Assembly: GCF_003634705.1 (NCBI RefSeq)
Contig: NZ_RBWU01000005.1
Span: 620,001 to 684,000 of the forward strand
DNA length: 64,000 nt
DNA from: Actinomadura pelletieri DSM 43383
Lineage (GTDB): Bacteria; Actinomycetota; Actinomycetes; Streptosporangiales; Streptosporangiaceae
Reading direction: 5' to 3'
How positions within the stretch are numbered: position 1 is the first letter of the stretch; each line of letters begins with the position of its first letter. Below the pieces are notes generated by a model. That model worked only from the letters and a program-made list of their open reading frames with translations. It did no database searches and was not told the DNA's origin. Shown piece after piece: positions 52,161 through 61,005 of the stretch. A program made the translations under genes and the position numbers.

Positions 52161-54737
52161 CTATCCCGGCGGGCGTGGCGGGGGGAAGTCGTGTTCGAAC
52201 CAGACGACCTTGCCGCGTTCGGCGCGGTGCGTTCCCCAGCGGGAGGCCAGATGGCTGACCAGTTGGAGCCCGCGGCCGGACTCGTCGGTGGCGTCGGCGT
52301 GCCGGAGTCTCGGCAGGTCGGCGCCGTCGTCATAGACCTCGCAGAGCAGGCTCAAGCCCTTGATCAGGCGGAGGTCGATGGCGCCCGCGCCGTGGACGAG
52401 CGCGTTGGTGACCAGTTCGCTGACGAGGAGCTGGACGGTGTCGGTGAGCGTTTCGAGGTTCCACTCGGCGAGTTTTCCGGCGACCTGCGAGCGGACCCAC
52501 GGGACGGTGCTCGGCTCGGGGGCGAGGGACCAGGTGCCGACGTCGTCCTTGGGGATCCCGTCGAACCCGACCGCGACGATGGCGATGTCGTCGGCGGGCG
52601 TGGACGCGGCGAGGCCGTCGAGGAGGGAGTCGCAGGTCAGGTCGAGGTCGGTCGTCGCGTCGACGAGTCGTTCGCGCAGTTCGGCCAGCCCCTCTTCGAT
52701 GTCACGGTCGCGGCGTTCGAGCAGGCCGTCCGTGCACAGGACGAGCTGTGCCCCGTCCTCGACCTCGACCTCCATCGCCTCGAACGGCTCGCCGCCGACA
52801 CCGATCGGCACACCGGAGGGGAGCTGCAGGACGCGGCTGTCACCGAGCGCCGACACCAGGACGGGCGGCACATGCCCGGCGTTGGCGAGCGTGCATCGCC
52901 GCTCGACCGGGTCGTACACCGCGTACAGGCAGGTGGCGAGGTAGCCCTCGCCGAGGCGGCGGGCGAGGCCGTCGAGTTGGCGCAGCAGTCGCGCGGGCCG
53001 CATGTCCTCGGCGGCGAGGGTCCGGACGGCGGTGCGCAGCTGGCCCATGATCGCGGCGGAGGTGAGGCCGTGGCCCATCACGTCGCCGACGACGATGCCG
53101 AGTCGGCAGCCGGGTAGCGGGATGGCGTCGAACCAGTCGCCGCCGACGTTGACGGCCTGCTCGGCGGGACGGTAGCGGTACCGGACGCGGGCGCCCGCGA
53201 CGTCCGGCGGGTCGTCGGGCAGCATGCTGCGCTGGAGTTCCTCGGCGACCTGGACCTCGCGCCGGTACAGGCGGCCGTTGTCGATGCACAGCGCGGCGCG
53301 CCGGGCCAGCTCGTCCACCATGGCGAGGTCGAGGTCGCCGAACGCGGCCCGGTCGGGCTTGCGGAGCAGCTTGCACGTGCCGAGCACCCGTCCCCGCGCG
53401 ATCAGCGGAACGACCAGCATCGTCCGGCCGGTGAACAGCGCCCGCAGGTCGCGGTCGCCGAACAGGGCGGACAGCTCGGCGGCCCGTTTCGCCCCGACGC
53501 GGGGGATGTGCACGGGACGTCCCGTCCGCATGGCCTGGACGAACGGCGTGCCGGGCGGCAGCAGCAGGGCCTCGCCCTCGGGGACGGCGTCGTCCCAGCG
53601 TCCGGGCTCGTCGTTGTGGACGACCGCGACGCGGCGCATCTGCGTGGTCTCGTCGATCTGGGCGGCGGGCGGCGCCGAGTCGGTGGCGACGCATTCGAGC
53701 AGTTCGACGGCGGCGTAGTCGGCCAGGCGCGGCACGAGCACCTCGGCGAGGGTCCGGGCGGTCTGCAGGTGGTCGAGCGAGCTGCCGATCTGCTGTCCGG
53801 CCTCGCCGAGATAGGTCAGGGGTTCCCGCACGGCCATCGTCTCCAATCCCCTCTCAGGGCACGGACTCGGGTCGGGGGGCGGACGCGTCGCGTCCGGGCG
53901 TGAGCTGTGGGGCGGTTGCGGACGGGCCGTGGCGGAGCCGGGGACCGACGTGGCGGAGCCGGGGACCGACGTGGCGGAGCCGGGGACCGACGCGGCGGAG
54001 CCGGGGACCGACGCAGCGGAGCCGGGGACCGACGCGGCGGAGCCGGGGACGGGCGTCGCGCGCCCCGTGTAGGGGACGATCGGCAGCGGAACGGTCACCC
54101 CGAGCGAGACGGCCGGGCAGCCGAGGCCGAGCACCCGCGAGGCGAGCCATTCGGACGTCGCGGCGCCGACGCCCGGGAGCAGTTCGGCCAGGCGCGCGGC
54201 GAACGGCCCGGCGTAGGGGGCGGCGTACGGGGCCGAGGCGGGTTGGAGCGACGGTGTGGCCAGCACGGGTTCGACGCGCAGCAGCCGAGCCCCGGACGCG
54301 TGCCGGGTGTACCCGTCGAGCGGTTCGACGGGCTGGTCGCCGATGGTGACGCGGGGACCGTCCCTGCGGAGTCTGCACAGGTCGGCCGCCAGGGCGAGCA
54401 CACGGACGTCCTGGGCGTCGCCCGGGGTGCCCTGGCCGTCGCCCGGGGCGCCGGACTCGATCGGGTACACCCACCAGGCGACCTCGACGGGACGGCCGTT
54501 GTCGACGCGCGGGACGGTGCAGGCGCCGCACCACACATGCCCGAAGATCTCCGGCTCGAAGACGCCGCGGACCTCGGGCGGCAGCCGCAGCAGCAGGCCG
54601 AGCGGGCGGTTCACGGCCTCACGCCGCCCGACGCCGAACAGGTCGGTCGCGGTGTCGTCCCAGTGGACGACACGGCCGTCGTCGTCGAGGGTGATGGCCG
54701 CCATCCGGGCGACACCCAGCAGGTCGGCGATGACCAC
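52161..54737 (-). CDS. PAS-GAF-PP2C (SpoIIE)-HATPase signalling protein
   Basis: About 858 residues. The GTG at 54737 is chosen because GGAGGAGGGA sits 6 nt before it. Order: PAS-like domain (1-90, VVHWDDTATDLFGVGRREAV), a proline-rich region with GSAASVP repeats, GAF domain (about 330-470), SpoIIE-type PP2C phosphatase (about 480-690: GGDWFDAI, VVGDVMGHGLTSAA, LANAGHVPPVL, STPADDIAIVAVG, the metal-binding Asp residues) and a C-terminal RsbW-like HATPase_c (SELVTNALVHGAG, DESGRGLQLVSHLASRWG). It probably dephosphorylates a STAS antagonist while also carrying the kinase type of domain. One of two PP2C regulators in the window. Confidence 0.93.
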   Translation of the reverse strand: MVIADLLGVARMAAITLDDDGRVVHWDDTATDLFGVGRREAVNRPLGLLLRLPPEVRGVFEPEIFGHVWCGACTVPRVDNGRPVEVAWWVYPIESGAPGDGQGTPGDAQDVRVLALAADLCRLRRDGPRVTIGDQPVEPLDGYTRHASGARLLRVEPVLATPSLQPASAPYAAPYAGPFAARLAELLPGVGAATSEWLASRVLGLGCPAVSLGVTVPLPIVPYTGRATPVPGSAASVPGSAASVPGSAASVPGSATSVPGSATSVPGSATARPQPPHSSRPDATRPPPDPSPCPERGLETMAVREPLTYLGEAGQQIGSSLDHLQTARTLAEVLVPRLADYAAVELLECVATDSAPPAAQIDETTQMRRVAVVHNDEPGRWDDAVPEGEALLLPPGTPFVQAMRTGRPVHIPRVGAKRAAELSALFGDRDLRALFTGRTMLVVPLIARGRVLGTCKLLRKPDRAAFGDLDLAMVDELARRAALCIDNGRLYRREVQVAEELQRSMLPDDPPDVAGARVRYRYRPAEQAVNVGGDWFDAIPLPGCRLGIVVGDVMGHGLTSAAIMGQLRTAVRTLAAEDMRPARLLRQLDGLARRLGEGYLATCLYAVYDPVERRCTLANAGHVPPVLVSALGDSRVLQLPSGVPIGVGGEPFEAMEVEVEDGAQLVLCTDGLLERRDRDIEEGLAELRERLVDATTDLDLTCDSLLDGLAASTPADDIAIVAVGFDGIPKDDVGTWSLAPEPSTVPWVRSQVAGKLAEWNLETLTDTVQLLVSELVTNALVHGAGAIDLRLIKGLSLLCEVYDDGADLPRLRHADATDESGRGLQLVSHLASRWGTHRAERGKVVWFEHDFPPPRPPG
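53929..54054. repeat. Six 21-bp tandem repeats in the PP2C regulator gene
   Basis: Units of GTGGCGGAGCCGGGGACCGA plus one base (21 bp, positions 53929-54054), encoding PGSA(A/T)SV between the PAS and GAF parts. The first three units are identical; the later ones differ by one or two bases. Confidence 0.9.
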
Positions 54738-54984
54738 GCGGTCTCCCTCCTCCAGAGCGAGGGGGCAAGGCGCTCCCGGCAACTCTTGGTAAAGGAGAGG
54801 TTACCTCGTGTAAGCGGATCGTCGCTGGGAGTCCGCGGAACTCATGCGGCCGGAGGTGGCCGCCCGCTCTCGAACCGGGCGCGCCAAGGGGCCAGGAGTG
54901 GCCAGGGCGGAAGACGTTCCCGGTATCCGACCCGTCCGCGACCGGCACCGGGACCCCGGTGGCCGACCCCGGCAATGACCGAAT

Positions 54985-54998
54985 GCGGCATATGCCGC
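54985..54998. promoter_or_regulatory. 14-bp palindrome upstream of the M14 peptidase promoter
   Basis: GCGGCATATGCCGC, a perfect palindrome, lies 10 bp before a TTGACA element. Suits an activator or repressor site for the carboxypeptidase gene. Inference only. Confidence 0.45.
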
Positions 54999-55008
54999 TA
55001 AAGGCCCA

Positions 55009-55037
55009 TTGACACCCATCTTTCCTCGGCAGAAGAT
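55009..55037 (+). promoter_or_regulatory. Candidate promoter of the M14 peptidase gene
   Basis: TTGACA (55009-55014), 17-bp spacer, GAAGAT (55032-55037), which differs from the -10 consensus at the first and third bases but lies at correct spacing. Transcription would begin about 30 nt before the ATG at 55075. Confidence 0.4.
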
Positions 55038-55074
55038 CACGCGACCGTTGTGATCCCCCCGTCAGGGAGGCGCC

Positions 55075-58000
55075 ATGTCGCGCACGATGTTCCGGCATCG
55101 AAGACTCACCCCCCTCCTCGCTGCCGCCGCGCTCCTGCTCGGAACGCTGGTGGCGACTCCCGCCGACGCCGCACCGAGACCCGCGTCCGCGGGCGCCGCG
55201 GTCGACGTCTACGCGGCCGACCTCGACGCGGCCCAGGTGAAGCTGTTCAACGCGGCCGGCCTCGACCGCGAGGACGTCCGGTTCTCCAAGAGCAAGAAGA
55301 AGGGCGGCGCCCACGTCGAGGCCGTGCTGAGCGCCGCCCAGGCCGCCGCGCTCAACCGGCACGGGCTCGGCCTCACCGTGAAGAAGGTCGGCGGCAAGGA
55401 CGCCAGGCAGCGCGCCAAGGCGGCCGCGCCCAAGGTGTTCCGCCCCTACACCGGCCCCGGCAACCTCCGCGAGGAGCTGTTGAAGGTCGCGGCCGACCAC
55501 TCGTCCATCGCGGCCGCCGTGGACATCGGGACGACCGTCCAGGGCAAGCCGATCACCGCCGTCCGGGTGACCAAGGACGTGGCGCGGCACAAGCGGACCG
55601 ACCGGCCGGTCGTGGTCTACCAGGCGGCGCAGCACGCCCGCGAGTGGATCACGCCGGAGATGGTGCGCCGGTTGCTGCACCACTATGTCGAGGGCTACGG
55701 CAAGAACGCCGAGATCACCAAGATCGTCGACTCGACCGAGCTGTGGTTCGTCCCGGTCGTGAACGTCGACGGCTACGATCTGACGTTCACCGAGGGGTTC
55801 CGGCTCTGGCGCAAGAACGTCCGCGACAACGACGGCGACGGGCAGATCACCGGCGCGGACGGCATCGACCTGAACCGCAACTTCCCCTACAAGTGGGGCT
55901 ATGACAACGAGGGCTCCTCGCCGCAGCCCGCCAGCCAGACCTACCGTGGCAAGTCGCCGGCGTCCGAGCCCGAGACCCGGGCGCAGATGGACCTCTACAA
56001 GCGGCTCCGCCCGGCCTACCTGATCAACTACCACTCGGCGGCGGAACTGCTGCTGCACGGGGTCGGCTGGCAGGCGCTGACCCGCAGCCCCGACGACGCG
56101 ATCCACGACGCGCTGCTCGGCGACATCGACCACCCCGCCGTCCCCAGTTACACCCCGGAACTCGGCGCGCAGCTCTACACCACCAACGGCGAGACCGACG
56201 GGCAGGCCGACAACGCCTACGGCGCCCTGTCGATCACCCCGGAGATGGCGACCTGCGTGACGGCCGCGCGGTCCGACCCGGACGACGAGTGGGAGCCCGA
56301 GAACTGCGGCAGCGTCTTCGAGTTCCCGGACGACGAGACGCTCGTCCAGAAGGAGTTCCAGAAGAACCTGCCGCTCGCCCTGGCGGTCGGCAAGTCCGCG
56401 CAGAACCCGGACGAGCCCGTCTCCCCCGTCGGACGGACCGCGCCCGACTTCGAGACCGACGCGTTCACCACGTCGTACGGCGACTCGCAGGAGGTCGCCT
56501 CGGTGATCCGCAGGTCGTTGGGGCACAAGCAGTTGCACTACCGGATCAACGGCGGCCGCGAGCAGACCACCCGCGTGCACGAATGGGACGGCGGCGAACG
56601 GTACGGCGACGAGAACGACACCTACTACGGCGAGTTCCGGGGCCAGGTCAGACGGCAGAAGCCCGGCGACAAGGTCGAGGTGTGGTTCAGCGGCAGGAAG
56701 GACAACATCCGCGTCGTCGAGAGCAAGCACTTCACCTACACCGTCCGTGACCGGCAGAAGGCCGATGTCCTGGTCATCGCGGACGAGGACTACACCGGAA
56801 TCAATCCGAAGTACCCGGCCGGGACGAACAAGCCCCGCTACGCCCAGCAGTACGCCGACCTCGTCAAGTCCGCCAAGCACAAGCCGCTCGTCTGGGACAT
56901 CGACAAGGACGGCGTCCCGCATGACCTCGGCGTTCTGGGCCACTTCGACGCGGTCGTCTGGTACCTGGGCGACAACCGTCTCACCCAGGACCCCGCCGAC
57001 GACCCGGTGAAGACCTACCTCGGAGACCAGCCCGACTCGCAGGTGGCCGACCGCGCGAAGGACCTCGTCCTGTCGGTCCGCTCCTACCTGAACGAGGGCG
57101 GGAAGCTCCTGCACGCCGGTGAGACGACCGGATACTACGGCCCGGTCAGCCGTCTCAACGGCGGAGGCATCTTCTACGGTCTGAAGGGCCACCCCGAGAA
57201 GCCGTGCGTGGTCACGAGCAACTTCCGTGACGACTGCGAACTGCTGTCGGACGACTTCTTCCAGTACTACCTGGGCGCCTACGACAGGCAACTCGTCGGC
57301 GCACCGACCGCGTTCGCCGGGACCGACACCCCGTACAAGAACGTCACCTCGAAACTGACCGGGACCCCGACCAACCCCGTGAACGAGGCGGGCGGATTCC
57401 AGGTCACCTCCAGCGTCCTGCCCAAGGACGACTTCCCGCAGTTCAAGAGCTGGAAGGCGGGCGACTACACCGGCGCGGCCGCACCCACCGAGCCCATCGA
57501 GGGCCAGTGGTACGTGGCCGGGGCGCACGAGGACGCCAGCTACCGGCGACTGACCCGGACGGTCGACCTGTCCACGGTCACCGCCGCGCAGGCGCCGACC
57601 CTCCAGGCCCAGCTCTCCTACAGCACCGAGACGGGCTACGACAACATCATCGTCGAGGCGCACACCGCCGGGGCCGAGGACTGGACCACGCTGCCGGACA
57701 AGAACGGCCGGACGAGCACCAACGTCCCGACGGACTGCGAACAGGGTTACCTCCTGGCCATGCACCCGTTCCTCGGCCACTACCTGACCGGGGGCAACCC
57801 CTGCCGCAACACCGGGACGTCCGGCCAGTGGAACGCCATCACCGGCAACTCCAACGGCTGGGTGCCCGTCGCGTTCGACCTGTCGGCCTACGCGGGCAAG
57901 AAGGTCGAGGTGTCCATCTCCTATGTGAGCGACCCCGGCTCCGGCGGAACCGGGCTGTTCATCGACGACACCAGGCTCACCATGTCCGGTGGTCAGCCTG

Positions 58001-58224
58001 AGGCCGAAGGCTTCGAGACCGGACTCGGCCCGTGGGCCGTCCAGGGCGCCCCGCCCGGCAGCCCGGGGAACACCTCCGAGTTCGTCCGCGCGCAGGCCCA
58101 GATCGACGCCGTCTCGGCGGTGGCGACCAGGGACACCGTCCTGCTCGGCTTCGGCATCGAGCAGGCACCGGCGGCGGACCAGCGCGCCCTCGTCGCCAGA
58201 GCCCTCGACCATCTGCTCGACTGA
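55075..58224 (+). CDS. Secreted M14 zinc carboxypeptidase with C-terminal immune-inhibitor-A-like modules
   Basis: 1049 residues. Signal peptide (RHRRLTPLLAAAALLLGTLVATPADAA, cleavage near residue 33). A propeptide-like region precedes the M14 domain: zinc ligands H187-A-R-E190 and H320 (LINYHSAAE), substrate Arg in IDLNRNFPYKW, and catalytic Glu about 390 (ALSITPEMA). From about 450 onward, non-catalytic beta domains and an M6/immune-inhibitor-A-like region (DEDYTGINPKYPAGTNKP, YDNIIVEAHTAG, VEVSISYVSDPGSGGTGLFIDDTRL) probably bind substrate or wall. It digests peptides outside the cell. GGGAGG ribosome-binding site. Terminator downstream. Confidence 0.95.
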   Translation: MSRTMFRHRRLTPLLAAAALLLGTLVATPADAAPRPASAGAAVDVYAADLDAAQVKLFNAAGLDREDVRFSKSKKKGGAHVEAVLSAAQAAALNRHGLGLTVKKVGGKDARQRAKAAAPKVFRPYTGPGNLREELLKVAADHSSIAAAVDIGTTVQGKPITAVRVTKDVARHKRTDRPVVVYQAAQHAREWITPEMVRRLLHHYVEGYGKNAEITKIVDSTELWFVPVVNVDGYDLTFTEGFRLWRKNVRDNDGDGQITGADGIDLNRNFPYKWGYDNEGSSPQPASQTYRGKSPASEPETRAQMDLYKRLRPAYLINYHSAAELLLHGVGWQALTRSPDDAIHDALLGDIDHPAVPSYTPELGAQLYTTNGETDGQADNAYGALSITPEMATCVTAARSDPDDEWEPENCGSVFEFPDDETLVQKEFQKNLPLALAVGKSAQNPDEPVSPVGRTAPDFETDAFTTSYGDSQEVASVIRRSLGHKQLHYRINGGREQTTRVHEWDGGERYGDENDTYYGEFRGQVRRQKPGDKVEVWFSGRKDNIRVVESKHFTYTVRDRQKADVLVIADEDYTGINPKYPAGTNKPRYAQQYADLVKSAKHKPLVWDIDKDGVPHDLGVLGHFDAVVWYLGDNRLTQDPADDPVKTYLGDQPDSQVADRAKDLVLSVRSYLNEGGKLLHAGETTGYYGPVSRLNGGGIFYGLKGHPEKPCVVTSNFRDDCELLSDDFFQYYLGAYDRQLVGAPTAFAGTDTPYKNVTSKLTGTPTNPVNEAGGFQVTSSVLPKDDFPQFKSWKAGDYTGAAAPTEPIEGQWYVAGAHEDASYRRLTRTVDLSTVTAAQAPTLQAQLSYSTETGYDNIIVEAHTAGAEDWTTLPDKNGRTSTNVPTDCEQGYLLAMHPFLGHYLTGGNPCRNTGTSGQWNAITGNSNGWVPVAFDLSAYAGKKVEVSISYVSDPGSGGTGLFIDDTRLTMSGGQPEAEGFETGLGPWAVQGAPPGSPGNTSEFVRAQAQIDAVSAVATRDTVLLGFGIEQAPAADQRALVARALDHLLD

Positions 58225-58233
58225 CCCGACCAG

Positions 58234-58285
58234 CCCAGAAAGACAACCCAGAAAGACAACCCAGAAAGACAACCCAGGAAGACAA
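58234..58285. repeat. Four 13-bp direct repeats after the M14 gene
   Basis: CCCAGAAAGACAA three times identically and once with one change (58234-58285), directly between the stop codon and the terminator. 13 bp is not a coding period. Confidence 0.85.
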
Positions 58286-58287
58286 CC

Positions 58288-58318
58288 CCCGGGAGCCCGG
58301 CCGTGCCGGGCTCCCGGG
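58288..58318 (+). terminator. Strong terminator after the M14 gene
   Basis: A perfect 13-bp GC stem (58288-58300 with 58306-58318) and 5-nt loop. Confidence 0.85.
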
Positions 58319-58676
58319 CCCGGGCCCATATCGCAAGATCCAGTTGGTGTGCAGCAGCATGTGATGAACGACACGTGGCCGGACGCAACCATTCGCCCCC
58401 TCCCCCGCGTCTTACCAGACAGGAAGACCACCGGCGGGTGGAATCTTTCTGATCGAGCACGGCCCGCGACGTCCCGCAGAACGGGGTCGCCCTGGCACAG
58501 CCGATCCGACGCACGAGCCTCGGCCCGACCCTCGAACGAGGCCCCACGCGAACCCGCCGGGAACGGTGGCACGTATCACCTGACGGTGGGCGGTTCGTCC
58601 GCCCGGTCCGCGCGTGCCCCCGAACACGCGCCAGAAACCGGTACGGCCACGGGCCACTATCCACGGGGAGCGAACG

Positions 58677-59303
58677 ATGACCGCTGCCACCATCCGCCGC
58701 GACACCGAACGCGACGACAAGAACCGCGCCACCAAGAACCGCGCCACCAAGAACCGCGCCACCATCGAGAGCACGCGGCGCTACGAGCGCGACGTCCTGC
58801 CGCTCGCCGACCCGCTGTACGCCAGCGCGGTCCGCATGACCCGCAACAGCGCGGACGCCGAGGACCTCGTCCAGGAGACCCTGGCCAAGGCGTACGTGAA
58901 CTTCCACCAGTTCCAGGAGGGCACGAACCTCAAGGCCTGGCTGCACCGCATCCTCACCAACAACTTCATCAACACCTACCGCAAGAAGCAGCGCGAGCCC
59001 CAGCGCGCCGGTTCCGAGGAACTGGAGGAGTGGCAGATCGCCCAGGCCGAGGCCAGCTCGTCCGGTTTCCGGTCCGCGGAGTCGGAGGCGCTCGACCGCA
59101 TCCCCGACGCCGGGATCGCCGCGGCCCTGCGGGCCCTGCCCAAGGACTTCCGCGACGCGGTGTACCTCGCGGACGTCGAGGGGTACGCCTACAAGGAGAT
59201 CGCCGAGATGATGGGCACCCCCATCGGCACGGTGATGTCCCGCCTCCACCGCGGTCGTAAGCAACTCCGCGAAGCCCTCTCCGACCACGTGCTCGCCGCC
59301 TGA
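58677..59303 (+). CDS. sigR-like: SigR-like ECF RNA polymerase sigma factor
   Basis: 208 residues; ATG at 58677 with CGGGGAG upstream. Very close to the SigR/SigH redox-stress group: region 2 [30 protein letters not shown], the [27 protein letters not shown] motif and region 4 [37 protein letters not shown]. The N-terminal ~35 residues contain KNRAT repeats coded by 15-bp units. In other actinobacteria sigR is followed by its zinc anti-sigma gene rsrA; here a terminator and a CBS gene follow, so the partner is missing or elsewhere. Confidence 0.93.
   Translation: MTAATIRRDTERDDKNRATKNRATKNRATIESTRRYERDVLPLADPLYASAVRMTRNSADAEDLVQETLAKAYVNFHQFQEGTNLKAWLHRILTNNFINTYRKKQREPQRAGSEELEEWQIAQAEASSSGFRSAESEALDRIPDAGIAAALRALPKDFRDAVYLADVEGYAYKEIAEMMGTPIGTVMSRLHRGRKQLREALSDHVLAA
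58719..58763. repeat. Three identical 15-bp repeats at the 5' end of the SigR-like gene
   Basis: AAGAACCGCGCCACC occurs three times in tandem (58719-58763), coding KNRAT, ahead of sigma region 2. Confidence 0.9.
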
Positions 59304-59335
59304 GCATCCGGCCTCTTCCGAGGATCCGGGAGAAC

Positions 59336-59370
59336 ACGATCCCGCAGGTGCCCCGTGCTTGCGGGATCGT
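59336..59370. terminator. Terminator after the SigR-like gene
   Basis: ACGATCCCGCA (59336-59346) pairs exactly with TGCGGGATCGT (59360-59370); 13-nt loop; 33 nt past the stop codon. Confidence 0.8.
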
Positions 59371-59573
59371 CCTGTTCGGTGCATGAGGGGTTGTCCACCG
59401 GGTACCGAGAGCGAAACTCATCCGGTCAGCCATCAACCCCAACCCATCGTCGTCACCACGCAACGACCCGACGCCCGCGCGAACGAGCCGCCGGGCGTGC
59501 CCAGGCGATGCCAGCGATCGCCCGCGTTTCTCGACGGTGGAGGCCCACCCAGGGCCGACAGAGGAGAGAAACC

Positions 59574-59993
59574 ATGAACAGGGTCCGCGACGTGATGACG
59601 GCCAAGCCCCATACTTTGCCGTTGGACGCGACGCTGTACGAGGCCGCCCAGGTCATGCGGGACCAGGGCATCGGGGACGTGCTGGTCACCTACGCCGGAC
59701 GGCTCTGCGGCCTGATCACCGACAGGGACATCGTGGTCCGGGCCGTCGCGGAGAGCCGTGACACTTCTCTCACCCCCCTCGGGGACGTGTGCACGGCCGA
59801 GTTGACCACCCTGCGACTCGACGACGACACCGTGACGGCGGCCCGGCTGATGGTGGAACAGGCCGTACGGCGGCTGCCCGTCGTGGACGACGAGCAGCGT
59901 CCGGTGGGCATCGTGTCCATCGGTGACCTGGCCCTCGCCGACGGAGAGGACGGTCCGCTCAGCAAGATCAGCAAGGCGCCCCCGAACAACTAG
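59574..59993 (+). CDS. Paired CBS-domain protein
   Basis: 139 residues. Two CBS motifs: RVRDVMTAKPHTLPLDATLYEAAQVMRDQGIGDVLV with GLITDRDIVVRAV, and VCTAELTTLRLDDDTVTAARLM with RRLPVVDDEQRPVGIVSIGDLAL. Stand-alone CBS pairs bind adenosine nucleotides (AMP, ATP, SAM) as energy sensors; no enzyme domain is fused. GAGGAGAGAA ribosome-binding site. First gene of a same-strand stress-signalling cluster with ANTAR and PP2C genes. Confidence 0.95.
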   Translation: MNRVRDVMTAKPHTLPLDATLYEAAQVMRDQGIGDVLVTYAGRLCGLITDRDIVVRAVAESRDTSLTPLGDVCTAELTTLRLDDDTVTAARLMVEQAVRRLPVVDDEQRPVGIVSIGDLALADGEDGPLSKISKAPPNN

Positions 59994-60019
59994 CGCGGCG
60001 GACGCGTAGAGTCGTAAGG

Positions 60020-60865
60020 GTGACACCCACCGAAACGGTCCTGACGGACCAGCTCGCGTTGGAGATCGCCCGGCTCGGAATGGTCGGGGAGTCGTCCGAC
60101 ATCGGCACCCTGCACCGGGTGACGGAACTCGCCTCGCGAGCCGTCCCGGGATGCGCGGGCGCGGCGAGCGTGCGCTGGGCGTTGCCGGACGCGACCAGGA
60201 ACGATCCGGAGTCGGCGCTCGGGCTGCCGCCCGACCCGTCCCGGGAGGTTCCGCGCGTCCCGGCGCAGACGCCCGCCCCGGAGGTGTTCCCGCCGGACGT
60301 CCCGGCACCGGAGGAGACCCGGCCCGAGCCGCTGGCCGCCGCGGCCAGCCATCCCGACCTCGCCGAGGTGACCGACCGGCAACTGTCCCGTGGCCACGGA
60401 CCGATCTTCGACGTGGTGCTGGACCGCCGGACACTGTCGTCGGACGACATCCTCGGCGAGACCCGCTGGCCGGAGGCGATGTCCGACATGCTGCGCCGCG
60501 GGGTGCGATGTTTCACCACGGCCCCGCATCTGAACCCGCCCGTCCTGGTCACGCTCACCCTGTACGGGGTGACGCCGAAGTCGCTCGGGGACGGCCGGCA
60601 CGCGCTGGCGTCCCTGCTGATCGCGCAGGGCACCGCCGCGGTCAGCAACACCCAGCAGTACGACGACGTGCACCGCACCGCCATCCAGTTGCAGGAGGCG
60701 GTGGAGGCACGGGCCATCGTCGACCAGGCGAAGGGCATCCTGATGCACGCGCTCGGATGCGACGCCGACGAGGCGTTCGCCGAGCTCCGGCGCATCTCAC
60801 AGACACGTCATGTGAAGCTCACCGCGCTCGCCCAGCGTATCGTCGGTCACCAGGGGCTTCCGTAG
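60020..60865 (+). CDS. GAF-ANTAR domain RNA-binding antiterminator
   Basis: 281 residues, GTG start. A GAF-like sensory domain (about 10-210, with a proline-rich insertion at about 75-110) is followed by an ANTAR domain (about 220-278: QLQEAVEARAIVDQAKGILMHALGCDADEAFAELRRISQTRHVKL). ANTAR proteins bind dual-hexanucleotide hairpins in leader RNA and prevent termination. The stimulus is unknown. The start lies 26 nt after the CBS gene stop, so the two are probably one operon. Confidence 0.93.
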   Translation: MTPTETVLTDQLALEIARLGMVGESSDIGTLHRVTELASRAVPGCAGAASVRWALPDATRNDPESALGLPPDPSREVPRVPAQTPAPEVFPPDVPAPEETRPEPLAAAASHPDLAEVTDRQLSRGHGPIFDVVLDRRTLSSDDILGETRWPEAMSDMLRRGVRCFTTAPHLNPPVLVTLTLYGVTPKSLGDGRHALASLLIAQGTAAVSNTQQYDDVHRTAIQLQEAVEARAIVDQAKGILMHALGCDADEAFAELRRISQTRHVKLTALAQRIVGHQGLP

Positions 60866-61005
60866 AGCGGAAATCTAGGCGCATACGGGTGCGGCGCATA
60901 AGCTGCGCACTGCCGGACCGCGGAAGTCGGCCCGGCGATCTTCCGGTCCCGGAAGGACAGAGGCCACCTCGGCTCCGCCGTGTGACCGGATGAGAGGGAG
61001 ACCAG

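Noticed and set aside
54619-58572. A 1317-residue open frame on the minus strand opposite the M14 peptidase
   Set aside because: It is the antisense shadow of a high-GC gene; no ribosome-binding site, no domain, and it overlaps the secure M14 gene and PP2C gene start.
58439-58600. SigR-type promoter (GGAAT...GTT) for the SigR-like gene
   Set aside because: GGAAT and GGAAC elements occur but no partner -10 is at the required spacing.
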